From Lachnospiraceae bacterium P6B14 (GTDB taxonomy: Bacteria > Bacillota > Clostridia > Lachnospirales > Lachnospiraceae), in contig JHWZ01000006.1 in assembly GCA_000687695.1 (NCBI GenBank), positions 62,001-126,000 of the forward strand: a DNA stretch of 64,000 nucleotides, read 5' to 3'. The notes beneath the pieces are model-generated. The model was given only the letters and a program-made list of their open reading frames with translations, was not told where the DNA came from and searched no databases. A program made the translations under genes and the position numbers. Positions 1 to 7,957 of the stretch are shown piece after piece. Numbering within the stretch: the stretch's first letter is position 1; every line of letters starts with the position of its first letter.

Positions 1-1016
1 ACGGCAATGAGATTTATCACCTCGGTGTTCAGCTCAAAATCAGGATTTTGCATACGGGAGATGATAAGAAGATCCGATACAAGTCTCTCCATCGTAGCGC
101 ACTCATCCTGGATTCTTTTCAGATACTCTTCACGCTTTTCTTCATTATCAACATATCCTTCCACCAGGGCATCCGCATATCCCTTGGTGACGGTTATGGG
201 TGTTCTTAATTCATGCGATACATTTGAAAAAAAGTCGCGCCTGCTCTGCTCGATACCGGCCCGGTAGTTCTCGGCCTCATCGAGCTGCTCAGCGAGCTCG
301 TCCATCGTATCAGCCAGAGAACCGAGCTCATCATTTCTTATGATGCCCGTGGTTCCGCTGTAATCACCCGCGGCTATCTCCCCCGCGAACTCATCGATAC
401 GAAGGATGGGTCTGACGAGCTGTCTTGAAAAGATCAATGCAAGTATGATGGCGATGAGTCCACCCATTCCCACACACAGAAGCATGTACTTCTGATATTG
501 GAGTACGGTGGCAGATCGCACTGTCATGGGTCCCGTTACCAACACCGCACCTATGACAGTTTTGTTATTGTCATACACCGGTGTGGCTACATGCATCATA
601 TCCGTATCATATATGTCATCATGATCGGTATAGTTTTTTCGTTTGCCGTTAAACGCCTGCTCCAAAATCCCTTCCATCTTTGCAGGCATCTCCATCTGAT
701 CGGGAACCACATTCGTAAACTGATCCTGAAGAGGATTTATTGACTTCGGATTGGAAAAAATCCAAATATCCGTTTTCCTCGAACTGCCGAAATCCTCCAC
801 GGCGGCAAGGTAGTCGGAAAACGTTTCCACATCCTCCGTCTGACTGGCTTTGCCCACCCGGTCCGCTACGGTCTTTGCCAGATCAGTGAGCTGCGTACGA
901 TAGGTTCCGATGATGTTTTTCTGATTAAACCGCGTGAACAAAAGACCGATCAGAAGCGTAAAGGCCACGATCACAACGCCAAAGTATATGAAAACGCGTA
1001 GAAAAATGTGCTTCAT
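1..1016 (-). CDS. Sensor histidine kinase, C-terminal part beyond the window edge
   Basis: Membrane sensor kinase that should phosphorylate the response regulator encoded just upstream of it. The start is ATG at 1016. A first membrane segment lies at about residues 5-26, then an extracytoplasmic sensor region, a second membrane segment near 165-190, and a HAMP-like linker containing RNDELGSLADTMDELAEQL. The H-box reads VSHELRTPI at about residue 265, so the phospho-accepting His is present. The reading frame is still open at base 1, so the ATPase domain is outside the window. The kinase begins 21 nt after the regulator stop codon, consistent with one regulator-kinase operon. The ligand cannot be inferred. 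Confidence 0.93.
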   Translation of the reverse strand, partial: MKHIFLRVFIYFGVVIVAFTLLIGLLFTRFNQKNIIGTYRTQLTDLAKTVADRVGKASQTEDVETFSDYLAAVEDFGSSRKTDIWIFSNPKSINPLQDQFTNVVPDQMEMPAKMEGILEQAFNGKRKNYTDHDDIYDTDMMHVATPVYDNNKTVIGAVLVTGPMTVRSATVLQYQKYMLLCVGMGGLIAIILALIFSRQLVRPILRIDEFAGEIAAGDYSGTTGIIRNDELGSLADTMDELAEQLDEAENYRAGIEQSRRDFFSNVSHELRTPITVTKGYADALVEGYVDNEEKREEYLKRIQDECATMERLVSDLLIISRMQNPDFELNTEVINLIA

Positions 1017-1037
1017 TTAATCCTCGATTTTCAGGTA

Positions 1038-1727
1038 TCAGATCTTGATCTCAAATTTATATCCCAGACCCCAGATAGTCTTTATCTCCCAATCAGGATG
1101 CTCTACCTGATCAAGCTTTGCACGGAGACGCTTGATATGCGAATCCACCGTACGGCTGTCTCCGAAATAATCCTGTCCCCACAGACTGTCCAAAAGGTTA
1201 TCTCTGGTAAATACCTTGCTCGGATTCCCTGCGAGGATCCACATGGTCTCAACCTCTTTTTTCGTCATGGGAAGCTTCTTCGAACCTACATATATTGTAT
1301 AAGCTTCGATATTTATGGTAAGATCTCCGATGTTCAGAACCTTTTTATCCTCGGTGACATCAGCACGTCCCATACGACGGAGTACCGCACGAACACGTGC
1401 CATCACCTCGTTACCCGAGAACGGCTTCACGATATAATCATCCGCTCCAATATCCAACCCCATCACTCTCTCATAGTCTTCGCCCTTGGCCGTGACCAGG
1501 ATGATAGGCACATCCGAATCCTCACGGATCTTCTGGCATACCTTGTAGCCATCCATACCGGGCATCATCACATCAAGAAGAATAACGGCGGGATCTGTCT
1601 TTTTGAACAGGTCTAAAGCCTCGAAGCCATCCTTTGCAACAACCGGTTCAAACCCCTCCTTCGCGACGTAGGTACCGAGAATATCCTGTATATCCTCATT
1701 GTCATCTACGATCAGTATACGCTGCAT
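1038..1727 (-). CDS. OmpR/PhoB-family response regulator
   Basis: A 229-residue DNA-binding response regulator. The receiver domain (about 1-120) has the acidic pair in VDDNED, the phospho-acceptor Asp in LLDVMMPGMDGY and the conserved Lys in VKPF. The C-terminal half is a winged helix (about 130-227) with the family signature VDSHIKRLRAKL. The ATG at 1727 has a good AGGAGG ribosome binding site. It precedes the histidine kinase in the same operon and is divergent from the Ig-like gene at 1940; the shared upstream region holds a pair of near-identical 16-bp direct repeats that could be its binding sites. Confidence 0.95.
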   Translation of the reverse strand: MQRILIVDDNEDIQDILGTYVAKEGFEPVVAKDGFEALDLFKKTDPAVILLDVMMPGMDGYKVCQKIREDSDVPIILVTAKGEDYERVMGLDIGADDYIVKPFSGNEVMARVRAVLRRMGRADVTEDKKVLNIGDLTINIEAYTIYVGSKKLPMTKKEVETMWILAGNPSKVFTRDNLLDSLWGQDYFGDSRTVDSHIKRLRAKLDQVEHPDWEIKTIWGLGYKFEIKI

Positions 1728-1753
1728 ATTCCACCTCCTGAATTTTTTTCAAA

Positions 1754-1883
1754 ATGACTTTATTCTGACACTAAATTGCGACATTTTTATCACACCGATT
1801 CGATATAGTACCATTGTAAACTGAATTTGAAAATATGTCAACGCCATAGATTCCCTTTTTTTCAGAAATGACATAATTCTGAC
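1754..1883. promoter_or_regulatory. Divergent control region with two 16-bp direct repeats
   Basis: Two copies of ATGACnTnATTCTGAC lie at 1754-1769 and 1868-1883, matching at 14 of 16 positions and in the same orientation. One is next to the regulator-kinase operon start and the other next to the Ig-like gene start. OmpR/PhoB-type regulators typically bind direct repeats, so these are candidate operators for the neighbouring regulator. That link is inference. Confidence 0.45.
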
Positions 1884-1939
1884 CAAGTGGCGTGATATCT
1901 TTATACTACCTTAGTAGGAGAGTACAAGGAGGAACTTCT

Positions 1940-2563
1940 ATGAAACGTACTATTCGATCCGTGATAATGTGTGCTTTGCTGGTCTGCATGTTCTTCGCAA
2001 CAGCCGGTGTCAGTAAAGCTGCGGTCAGGAATCCAAGGCTTAATCTTAAAAAACTCAACCTGACCAAATCCACTACATTCACGCTTCGTGTGTATAATCT
2101 TGATGAAGATGTGACCGCATCGTTTAAGTCTTCTGATTCCGATGTGGTGAGGATCGCCAGCACATCAGATGACAAGCGTTCCTGTGTGATCGTCGGAAAA
2201 GCCGTCGGTAAAGCATTCATCAAGGTCACGATCAAGAATAAAGACAAAGTGATCGATACTCTCAAGTGCAGAATCACTGTTTCACCCGTACCTGTGAGTA
2301 TCAAGTTCTCAGATAACTCAGTTACCATGACTGAAGGAAACCAGGGTTACATCGGTTCCATCATAGAGCTGATCATCAAGCCCTATTCCGCAACTGAGCA
2401 GCCCGTATTTGAAAGCAGCAATGAGGACGTTGCCGTGATCAATACACGCGGTCTCATCACGGCACTTGAGCCGGGTACCGCGACCATAACCGCGACCCTG
2501 GTATCCACGGGAAAGAAAGCATCCTTCAAAGTGATCGTTAAGAAGGATCCCAATGACGATTGA
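1940..2563 (+). CDS. Exported protein with bacterial Ig-like (Big_2) domain
   Basis: A 208-residue protein starting at ATG 1940, behind AAGGAGG; the open frame extends upstream but without a usable ribosome site. Residues 1-28 form a signal peptide ending near SKAA. The rest looks like two beta-sandwich segments; the second (about residues 120-205) carries the Big_2 hallmarks FESSNEDVAVINTRGLITAL and PGTATITA. No catalytic motif or anchor was seen, so it is probably a cell-surface or matrix protein. It is divergent from the two-component operon and followed by an intrinsic terminator. Confidence 0.85.
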   Translation: MKRTIRSVIMCALLVCMFFATAGVSKAAVRNPRLNLKKLNLTKSTTFTLRVYNLDEDVTASFKSSDSDVVRIASTSDDKRSCVIVGKAVGKAFIKVTIKNKDKVIDTLKCRITVSPVPVSIKFSDNSVTMTEGNQGYIGSIIELIIKPYSATEQPVFESSNEDVAVINTRGLITALEPGTATITATLVSTGKKASFKVIVKKDPNDD

Positions 2564-2606
2564 ATTTGACAGCCTCCACTGTTCATAAAGATTAGAGAAA
2601 GTCACA

Positions 2607-2650
2607 AAAAGAGCGCCTGATGATATGTCATCGGGTGTTCTTTTTTTCTT
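2607..2650 (+). terminator. Intrinsic terminator of the Ig-like gene
   Basis: A GC-containing hairpin, CGCCTGATGA paired through G-U steps with TCATCGGGTG around a TATG loop, is followed by TTCTTTTTTTCTT. Confidence 0.75.
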
Positions 2651-2677
2651 GATTTTTTCTTTTATGTATGATATACT
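2649..2677 (+). promoter_or_regulatory. Sigma-A-type promoter of the CheX/REC gene
   Basis: TTGATT at 2649-2654, a 17-nt spacer and TATACT at 2672-2677, about 50 nt before the start codon. It lies directly behind the preceding terminator. Confidence 0.6.
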
Positions 2678-2732
2678 GTTACCTGTATGAATTTGAAATA
2701 AATGCATTCATTTCAATGCAAGGAGGATACAC

Positions 2733-4055
2733 ATGTTTGCTGAACTGTTTGGACGCTATCTCGTGGGTGAGAACATAATCGACGCCCCAACACTCGAAAA
2801 GCTTTTGAAGGAGCAGGCAGAGACCAGAGTCAAACTCGGTATGATGGCAGTTGCCGAGGGACTAATTACAGATGACCAGGCTACCGAGATCAATAGGAGA
2901 CAGCAGAAAGAGGATAAGCGCTTCGGTGATATCGCTGTCGAGATGGGTGCACTTACCGACGCTCAGGTTAGCGGTCTTCTCGCCAAGCAGGGAAGCCCTC
3001 ACATGCGATTTATACAGATTCTCGTTGATGAAACAGGAGTCGAGGCTTCTGACATAGACGGATACCTCGAAGGCTTCCGCAAAAAAGAAGGCTTCGATCA
3101 GGCTGAGCTTGATTCGATCAAAGAGGAAAATGTCGGAGGTTATATATCTGCATTCGCTACCTCCTCACAGCCGTATGTATCAAATATCGCGGGACAGGTT
3201 CTCAGAAACATGACCAGATTTGTCTCGAGCGATTTTTATATCGACAAAATCAGAAAGGTCAACGAGGTTCCATATCAGACACTTACTATCCAGCGTTGCC
3301 ATGGTGACCATTCGATTTATATCGGACTTCTCACGGAGAATGGTGATGACGCATTCATCCTTATGGCAAACCACATCACCGGAAAGAAATATGATTCGAT
3401 GACTCCGGAGGTTTATGATGCAGTAGGCGAGTTCATCAACGGTGTCAGCGGTCTGATCACTACCGAGCTCGCGAGTGAGCGTATGCTCATCGAGATCGAC
3501 CCGCAGGCTTTTTACAGCAAGCAGTCCATCAAGGGAAGAGGATATATTCTTCCTATACATATAGAGGGAAAAGAAATCGAACTCTTCGTTTCCGTCGACA
3601 CCGAGGTTAATGTCGGAGAGACAGCGTTGGATGTTCGTGTGAGCGTAAACACCGAAAAATCCGAGGGCGCAGGCTCAGACGGAAAGCCGACGGTAGTTAT
3701 CGTAGACGATTCGGGCTGGTCCAGAACCATCCTTCGAAATCTTCTCGAGAAAAACGGCTTTGCGATCATAGGAGAAGCCGAGGACGGACAGAGAGCTATA
3801 GAGGTTTACAAAGAGCTTCATCCTGATATCATCACTCTCGATATCACCATGCCGGTTTTGGATGGTATCGAGGCACTCAGAGGCATCATGGAATACGATT
3901 CAAATGCAAAGGCAGCCATGATCACCTCCGCAGGTCAGAGAAGCAAGGTTCTCGAATCATTAAAGCTTGGCGCGGAGAAGTTCATCACCAAGCCGTTTGA
4001 CCCGACACTGGTACTTACAGAATTAAAGAGCCTGGTAAAGGACAAGTTCCAGTAA
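2733..4055 (+). CDS. CheX-like phosphatase domain fused to a C-terminal receiver domain
   Basis: A 440-residue cytosolic signalling protein. Residues 1-90 contain two short helical repeats (LGMMAVAEGLITDDQA and FGDIAVEMGALTDAQV) resembling the MshEN fold. Residues about 140-300 look like a CheX/CheC-type domain; VGEFINGVSG supplies the ExxN phosphatase motif. Residues about 320-440 are a receiver domain with VDDS, the Asp in ITLDITMPVLDG and the Lys in ITKPF. CheX proteins dephosphorylate CheY, so a role in chemotaxis or a related phosphorelay is likely, possibly acting on its own receiver. The start is ATG 2733 with AAGGAGG upstream. Confidence 0.88.
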   Translation: MFAELFGRYLVGENIIDAPTLEKLLKEQAETRVKLGMMAVAEGLITDDQATEINRRQQKEDKRFGDIAVEMGALTDAQVSGLLAKQGSPHMRFIQILVDETGVEASDIDGYLEGFRKKEGFDQAELDSIKEENVGGYISAFATSSQPYVSNIAGQVLRNMTRFVSSDFYIDKIRKVNEVPYQTLTIQRCHGDHSIYIGLLTENGDDAFILMANHITGKKYDSMTPEVYDAVGEFINGVSGLITTELASERMLIEIDPQAFYSKQSIKGRGYILPIHIEGKEIELFVSVDTEVNVGETALDVRVSVNTEKSEGAGSDGKPTVVIVDDSGWSRTILRNLLEKNGFAIIGEAEDGQRAIEVYKELHPDIITLDITMPVLDGIEALRGIMEYDSNAKAAMITSAGQRSKVLESLKLGAEKFITKPFDPTLVLTELKSLVKDKFQ

Positions 4056-4086
4056 GCGGACTATAAAACATCGTGTTTTACTTCAT

Positions 4087-4154
4087 CTAAACAAAAAAGA
4101 GGGAACATGAGTGCGAGCACTCTGTTCCCTCTTTTATTGTTTAGTCTCAGTCCG
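4087..4154. repeat. 68-bp palindromic repeat, copy 1, acting as bidirectional terminator
   Basis: A long dyad: AAAAAAGAGGGAAC on one side and GTTCCCTCTTTTATT on the other, around an inner GAGTGC/GCACTC hairpin, so either strand ends in a U-run. The last 15 bases read TAGTCTCAGTCCG and are shared with the copy at 8748-8815. It separates the convergent genes ending at 4055 and 4162. Confidence 0.8.
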
Positions 4155-4161
4155 TTAACGC

Positions 4162-5172
4162 TCAAAACTTTCCTGCATTAGCCGCCTCTTCGATAGAAAC
4201 TGCAACTGCAACGGTTGCACCAACCATCGGGTTGTTACCCATTCCGATGAGACCCATCATCTCAACGTGAGCCGGTACGGATGAAGATCCTGCGAACTGT
4301 GCATCTGAGTGCATACGTCCGAGGGTATCTGTCATACCGTATGAAGCTGGTCCTGCTGCCATGTTGTCCGGGTGAAGTGTACGTCCTGTACCACCACCTG
4401 ATGCAACAGAGAAGTATTTCTTGCCCTGCTCGATGCATTCCTTCTTATATGTACCTGCTACAGGATGCTGGAAACGTGTCGGGTTTGTGGAGTTACCAGT
4501 GATCGATACACCGACGTTCTCCATATGCATGATAGCAACACCTTCCTGAACGTCATCAGCGCCGTAGCACTTAACGGTAGCACGGATTCCGTTTGAGTAA
4601 GCTTTTTCAAACTCAACATTCACCTTTGCTGCCTTGTAGTCGTACTTGGTCTCTACATATGTAAAGCCGTTGATACGGGAAATGATCTGAGCTGCGTCCT
4701 TGCCAAGTCCGTTAAGGATTACGCGAAGAGGCTTTTTACGAACCTTGTTTGCCTTCTCGGCGATTCCGATAGCACCCTCAGCGGCTGCGAATGACTCGTG
4801 ACCTGCGAGGAAGCAGAAGCACTCTGTCTCCTCCTCAAGGAGCATCTTTCCGAGGTTACCATGTCCGAGACCAACCTTGCGGTGATCTGCAACAGAACCC
4901 GGGATGCAGAAGGACTGAAGTCCCTCGCCGATAGCTGCAGCAGCGTCAGCTGCGCGACGTGCTCCCTTCTTGATAGCGATAGCAGCGCCTACTGTGTAAG
5001 CCCAGCATGCATTCTCAAAACAGATAGGCTGGATGCCTTTTACCAGATCATAAACATTCAGTCCGGCATCCTCCGTTATCTTTTTAGCATCCTCGATAGA
5101 AGCAATACCATACTCACCGAGGACCTTGTTAATCTGGTCAATTCTTCTTTCATATGATTCAAACAGTGCCAT
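4162..5172 (-). CDS. GGGtGRT family protein
   Basis: A 336-residue protein of the family named after its glycine-rich signature, visible here as ASGGGTGRTLHPD near residue 265. The fold and reaction are not known to me. The sequence is soluble, with conserved FLAGHESFAAAEGAIGIAEKA, GNSTNPTRFQHP and GMGNNPMVGATVA motifs. It starts at ATG 5172, six bases after the stop of the NifU-like gene, with its ribosome site inside that gene's end; the two are almost certainly translated together. Families with this pairing suggest a shared Fe-S or metal-related job, which is inference. Confidence 0.88.
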   Translation of the reverse strand: MALFESYERRIDQINKVLGEYGIASIEDAKKITEDAGLNVYDLVKGIQPICFENACWAYTVGAAIAIKKGARRAADAAAAIGEGLQSFCIPGSVADHRKVGLGHGNLGKMLLEEETECFCFLAGHESFAAAEGAIGIAEKANKVRKKPLRVILNGLGKDAAQIISRINGFTYVETKYDYKAAKVNVEFEKAYSNGIRATVKCYGADDVQEGVAIMHMENVGVSITGNSTNPTRFQHPVAGTYKKECIEQGKKYFSVASGGGTGRTLHPDNMAAGPASYGMTDTLGRMHSDAQFAGSSSVPAHVEMMGLIGMGNNPMVGATVAVAVSIEEAANAGKF

Positions 5173-5177
5173 AGTGA

Positions 5178-5870
5178 TTACTCCTTTCTCGGATCGATAA
5201 TTTTTGCTGCGTCATCGACACGACCATACTGACCCTTGGCTTTCTCCCAAGCCTCGTTCGGTGTGTCGCCTGCTTTGATGAAATCTGTCATCTTGCCGAG
5301 ATTGACGAACTGGTATCCGATCACCTCGTCATCTGCGTCAAGAGCAAGACCTGTTACATAACCCTCAGCCATCTCTAAGTAACGAACGCCCTTAGCCTTG
5401 GTTGCATACATCGTTCCAACCTGTGAACGAAGTCCTTTTCCGAGATCCTCAAGACCTGCACCTACGGCAAGACCGTCATCAGAGAATGCGCTCTGAGTAC
5501 GTCCGTATACGATCTGCAAGAACAGCTCGCGCATAGCGGTGTTGATCGCGTCACATACAAGGTCTGTATTGAGCGCCTCGAGAATTGTCTTTCCCTGGAG
5601 AACCTCAGCTGCCATAGCTGCTGAGTGAGTCATACCGGAACAACCGATAGTCTCAACCAAAGCCTCCTCGATAACGCCGTCCTTAACGTTCAGCGAAAGC
5701 TTGCAGCAACCCTGCTGCGGAGCGCACCAGCCAATACCATGAGTAAAACCTGAGATGTCTTTGATCTCTTTAGCATGTACCCACTTGCCCTCTTCAGGGA
5801 TCGGAGCAGGCTCATGCTTTGCACCCTTAGCAACCGGGCACATCATTTCAACTTCTTTTGTGTAAATCAT
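5178..5870 (-). CDS. NifU-like iron-sulfur cluster scaffold protein
   Basis: A 230-residue protein with the NifU/IscU-type core. Cys residues stand in GIGWCAPQQGCCKL (near residue 47-55), TIGCSGMTHSAAMAAE (near 78) and LVCDAIN (near 105), the pattern of an Fe-S scaffold. The C-terminal part (about 130-225) is specific to the version paired with GGGtGRT proteins. The start is ATG 5870 behind AAAGGAG. It heads the two-gene operon, with a well-formed promoter at 5918-5946. No SufBC or cysteine desulfurase is adjacent, so it is probably not the housekeeping scaffold. Confidence 0.85.
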   Translation of the reverse strand: MIYTKEVEMMCPVAKGAKHEPAPIPEEGKWVHAKEIKDISGFTHGIGWCAPQQGCCKLSLNVKDGVIEEALVETIGCSGMTHSAAMAAEVLQGKTILEALNTDLVCDAINTAMRELFLQIVYGRTQSAFSDDGLAVGAGLEDLGKGLRSQVGTMYATKAKGVRYLEMAEGYVTGLALDADDEVIGYQFVNLGKMTDFIKAGDTPNEAWEKAKGQYGRVDDAAKIIDPRKE

Positions 5871-5917
5871 TGCAATCTCCTTTCACATAAAATTTTGCGA
5901 ATCACAAACATAGTCAG

Positions 5918-5946
5918 ATTATACAACCTTTTGGGACATTTTTCAA
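5918..5946 (-). promoter_or_regulatory. Promoter of the NifU-like/GGGtGRT operon
   Basis: On the minus strand TTGAAA, a 17-nt spacer and a perfect TATAAT, ending about 48 nt before the ATG at 5870. Confidence 0.75.
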
Positions 5947-5965
5947 CATAAAAATGAAAAAATCC

Positions 5966-5994
5966 TTGCGTTTTCGACTCTTGTATGTTATTAT
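5966..5994 (+). promoter_or_regulatory. Promoter of the Na/Pi cotransporter gene
   Basis: TTGCGT at 5966-5971, a 17-nt spacer and TATTAT at 5989-5994, divergent from the NifU-like promoter. Confidence 0.6.
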
Positions 5995-6089
5995 CCGAAT
6001 TGGTAAGAAAAAGCAGACAAAAGAAAACGCAAAACAGCGCCCGAAAATAGCGAAAAATGGCGCAGAAAGACATTAATGGGGTAGCGTGG

Positions 6090-7733
6090 ATGACTATCTG
6101 GAATGTGTTCAATCTGATGGGAGGGCTTGCTCTCTTCATCTTCGGAATGAATCTTATGAGCGACGGGCTCAAGCTCGCCGCAGGTTCTTATCTTAAAACA
6201 ATCCTTGAAAAACTAACCAAAAATCAGTTCATAGCAATGTGTGTCGGAGCAGGTCTTACTGCACTGATCCAGAGCTCGAATGCTATGTGTGTAATGGTGG
6301 TCGGTTTCGTAGGAGCCGGCATGATGAAGCTGGAGCGAAGCGTCGGAGTACTGATGGGTGCAAAGATCGGTACCACCATCACCGGTCAGCTCATCGCCTT
6401 CAATATATCGGAGATCGCGCCGGTCATCGCTTTCACCGGCGTTGTTATCATAATGATAGTTAAAAAACCGACCTGGAAAAATGTCGGCAACATCATTACA
6501 AGTCTCGGTGTGCTTTTCATCGGTCTCGGAATGATGAGCTCTGCCATGAAACCTTTGGCGAACGAAACATGGTTCCAGGATATACTCGTAGGTGTGTCAA
6601 ATCCGGTTCTTGCGATGTGCGTCGGATTCCTGTTTACGGTTATCATCCAGAGCGCGTCTGCTTCAGTCGGTGTATTGCAGATGATGGTTCTCAACTCCGT
6701 TATCGGATTCGACCAGGCTTTCTATATCATGCTCGGTATGAATATCGGAGCTTCGGTAGCACCGGCTTTGGCATCTATCGGAGGACGTAAGGACGCAAAG
6801 AGGGTTGCGCTCATCGTAGCACTTTTCGAATCGATCGGTATGATACTTTTCATGGTGCTCACAAATGTGTTCCCGCAGATCCTCGAATGGATGGTTGCTT
6901 CATCACCTGACAACCCGTCGAGACAGATAGCGAACGCCAACACTATCTTTAATGTAGTGACAGTGCTCGTGCTCCTGCCGTGCTCGAAGTATCTTGTGAA
7001 GCTGTCAAAGCTTATTGTCCGCGGAGAGGATGCCGAGGAGGAAGGAAACTCACTTCTGTTCATCGATACGTCCGGCTATCAGACCGGAACAGTGCTCCTC
7101 GGACAGATCGACTCTGAGGTAGGTCGTATGCAGCATCTCGCCAGAACAAACCTCGAGGCATCCACGAAGGTATTCTACGAAAAGGATGTTCTGTCCGAAA
7201 AGGACTTCCGCAAAAATGAATCGAACTTAGACTTCCTGAATAAGGAAATAACCAATGCCCTGACCATGACCAATACCCTGAATCTGTCTGCGACAGAGGC
7301 GAACCACGCAGGGCATCTGTATCATATCATAAACGACTTCGAACGAATAGGAGATCATGCCGAGAACATGCTCGGTTATGCTCTCACGATGAAAAAGAAC
7401 AAAGAAAAATTCACCGGCAAAGCACTCAAAGACCTCAAGCAACTTTCAAATGAGGTTTACAAGATATTCGATCTGGCTTGTGAGTATTTCTATGCACCGG
7501 ATGCCGAGACGTACCAGATCATAAATGACATGGAGGAAGGCATCGACGACATGGTCGCAAAGATGCGTAACTCAAATATCAAACGAATCAACAAAGCAAA
7601 GTGCGGAGCCACTGAAGGACTGTATTTCACCGAGATACTTGTAGATCTCGAGCGTATCGGTGACCACTCGATGAACATAGCAAAGTCCGTTAAAAAGTAC
7701 CCCGTATTCAAGCGCGGTGAACGGATGGCATAA
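6090..7733 (+). CDS. Na/Pi cotransporter family protein with PhoU-like C-terminus
   Basis: A 547-residue membrane protein of the NptA/PNaS family, predicted to take up phosphate with sodium. The duplicated Na/Pi motif is visible as GLTALIQSSNAMCVM (about residue 65) and VIIQSASASVGVLQM (about 190), each QSS/QSAS element within membrane segments. About eight hydrophobic segments fill residues 8-310. Residues 340-545 are a PhoU-like helical domain with ERIGDHAENM and ERIGDHSMNIA. I chose ATG 6090 because the family begins just before GGLALFIFGMNLMSDGLK and a GGGG lies at good distance; ATG 6057 would add 11 residues. Confidence 0.92.
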   Translation: MTIWNVFNLMGGLALFIFGMNLMSDGLKLAAGSYLKTILEKLTKNQFIAMCVGAGLTALIQSSNAMCVMVVGFVGAGMMKLERSVGVLMGAKIGTTITGQLIAFNISEIAPVIAFTGVVIIMIVKKPTWKNVGNIITSLGVLFIGLGMMSSAMKPLANETWFQDILVGVSNPVLAMCVGFLFTVIIQSASASVGVLQMMVLNSVIGFDQAFYIMLGMNIGASVAPALASIGGRKDAKRVALIVALFESIGMILFMVLTNVFPQILEWMVASSPDNPSRQIANANTIFNVVTVLVLLPCSKYLVKLSKLIVRGEDAEEEGNSLLFIDTSGYQTGTVLLGQIDSEVGRMQHLARTNLEASTKVFYEKDVLSEKDFRKNESNLDFLNKEITNALTMTNTLNLSATEANHAGHLYHIINDFERIGDHAENMLGYALTMKKNKEKFTGKALKDLKQLSNEVYKIFDLACEYFYAPDAETYQIINDMEEGIDDMVAKMRNSNIKRINKAKCGATEGLYFTEILVDLERIGDHSMNIAKSVKKYPVFKRGERMA

Positions 7734-7774
7734 TAACTGCCAGATATTTTTCATATTTTTTTTCAAAAAAAGGG

Positions 7775-7801
7775 TAAAGTATCCGTAAATGTTTCCGATA
7801 T
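7775..7801 (+). promoter_or_regulatory. Sigma-28 (SigD/FliA-type) flagellar promoter
   Basis: TAAA at 7775-7778, 16 nt, then CCGATAT at 7795-7801. This matches the Bacillus SigD consensus TAAA-N14-16-CCGATAT at every defined position. It implies a leader of about 150 nt before the ATG at 7958. Confidence 0.8.
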
Positions 7802-7957
7802 ATATGTTAGACGAATCGGTCGGATAGCCCTTTTTTGTGTTGTCTGAGATTCGATGGCATAGAAACGTAAACCTACGCCGAGTGCGTGCGGGTCGGCATG
7901 GAGGCCGGACAGCGCATAAGGCTGCAACAGTACGAAAGTACGGAAAGGAAGGAACCT

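Noticed and set aside
1008-1616. 202-codon plus-strand frame opposite the response regulator
   Set aside because: It is antisense to a clear response regulator gene and has no recognisable domain.
7802-7957. Possible c-di-GMP riboswitch in the long leader of the sigma-28-driven gene
   Set aside because: Several short stems are present, but I could not match the GEMM-I or GEMM-II core motifs, so only the promoter and leader length are reported.
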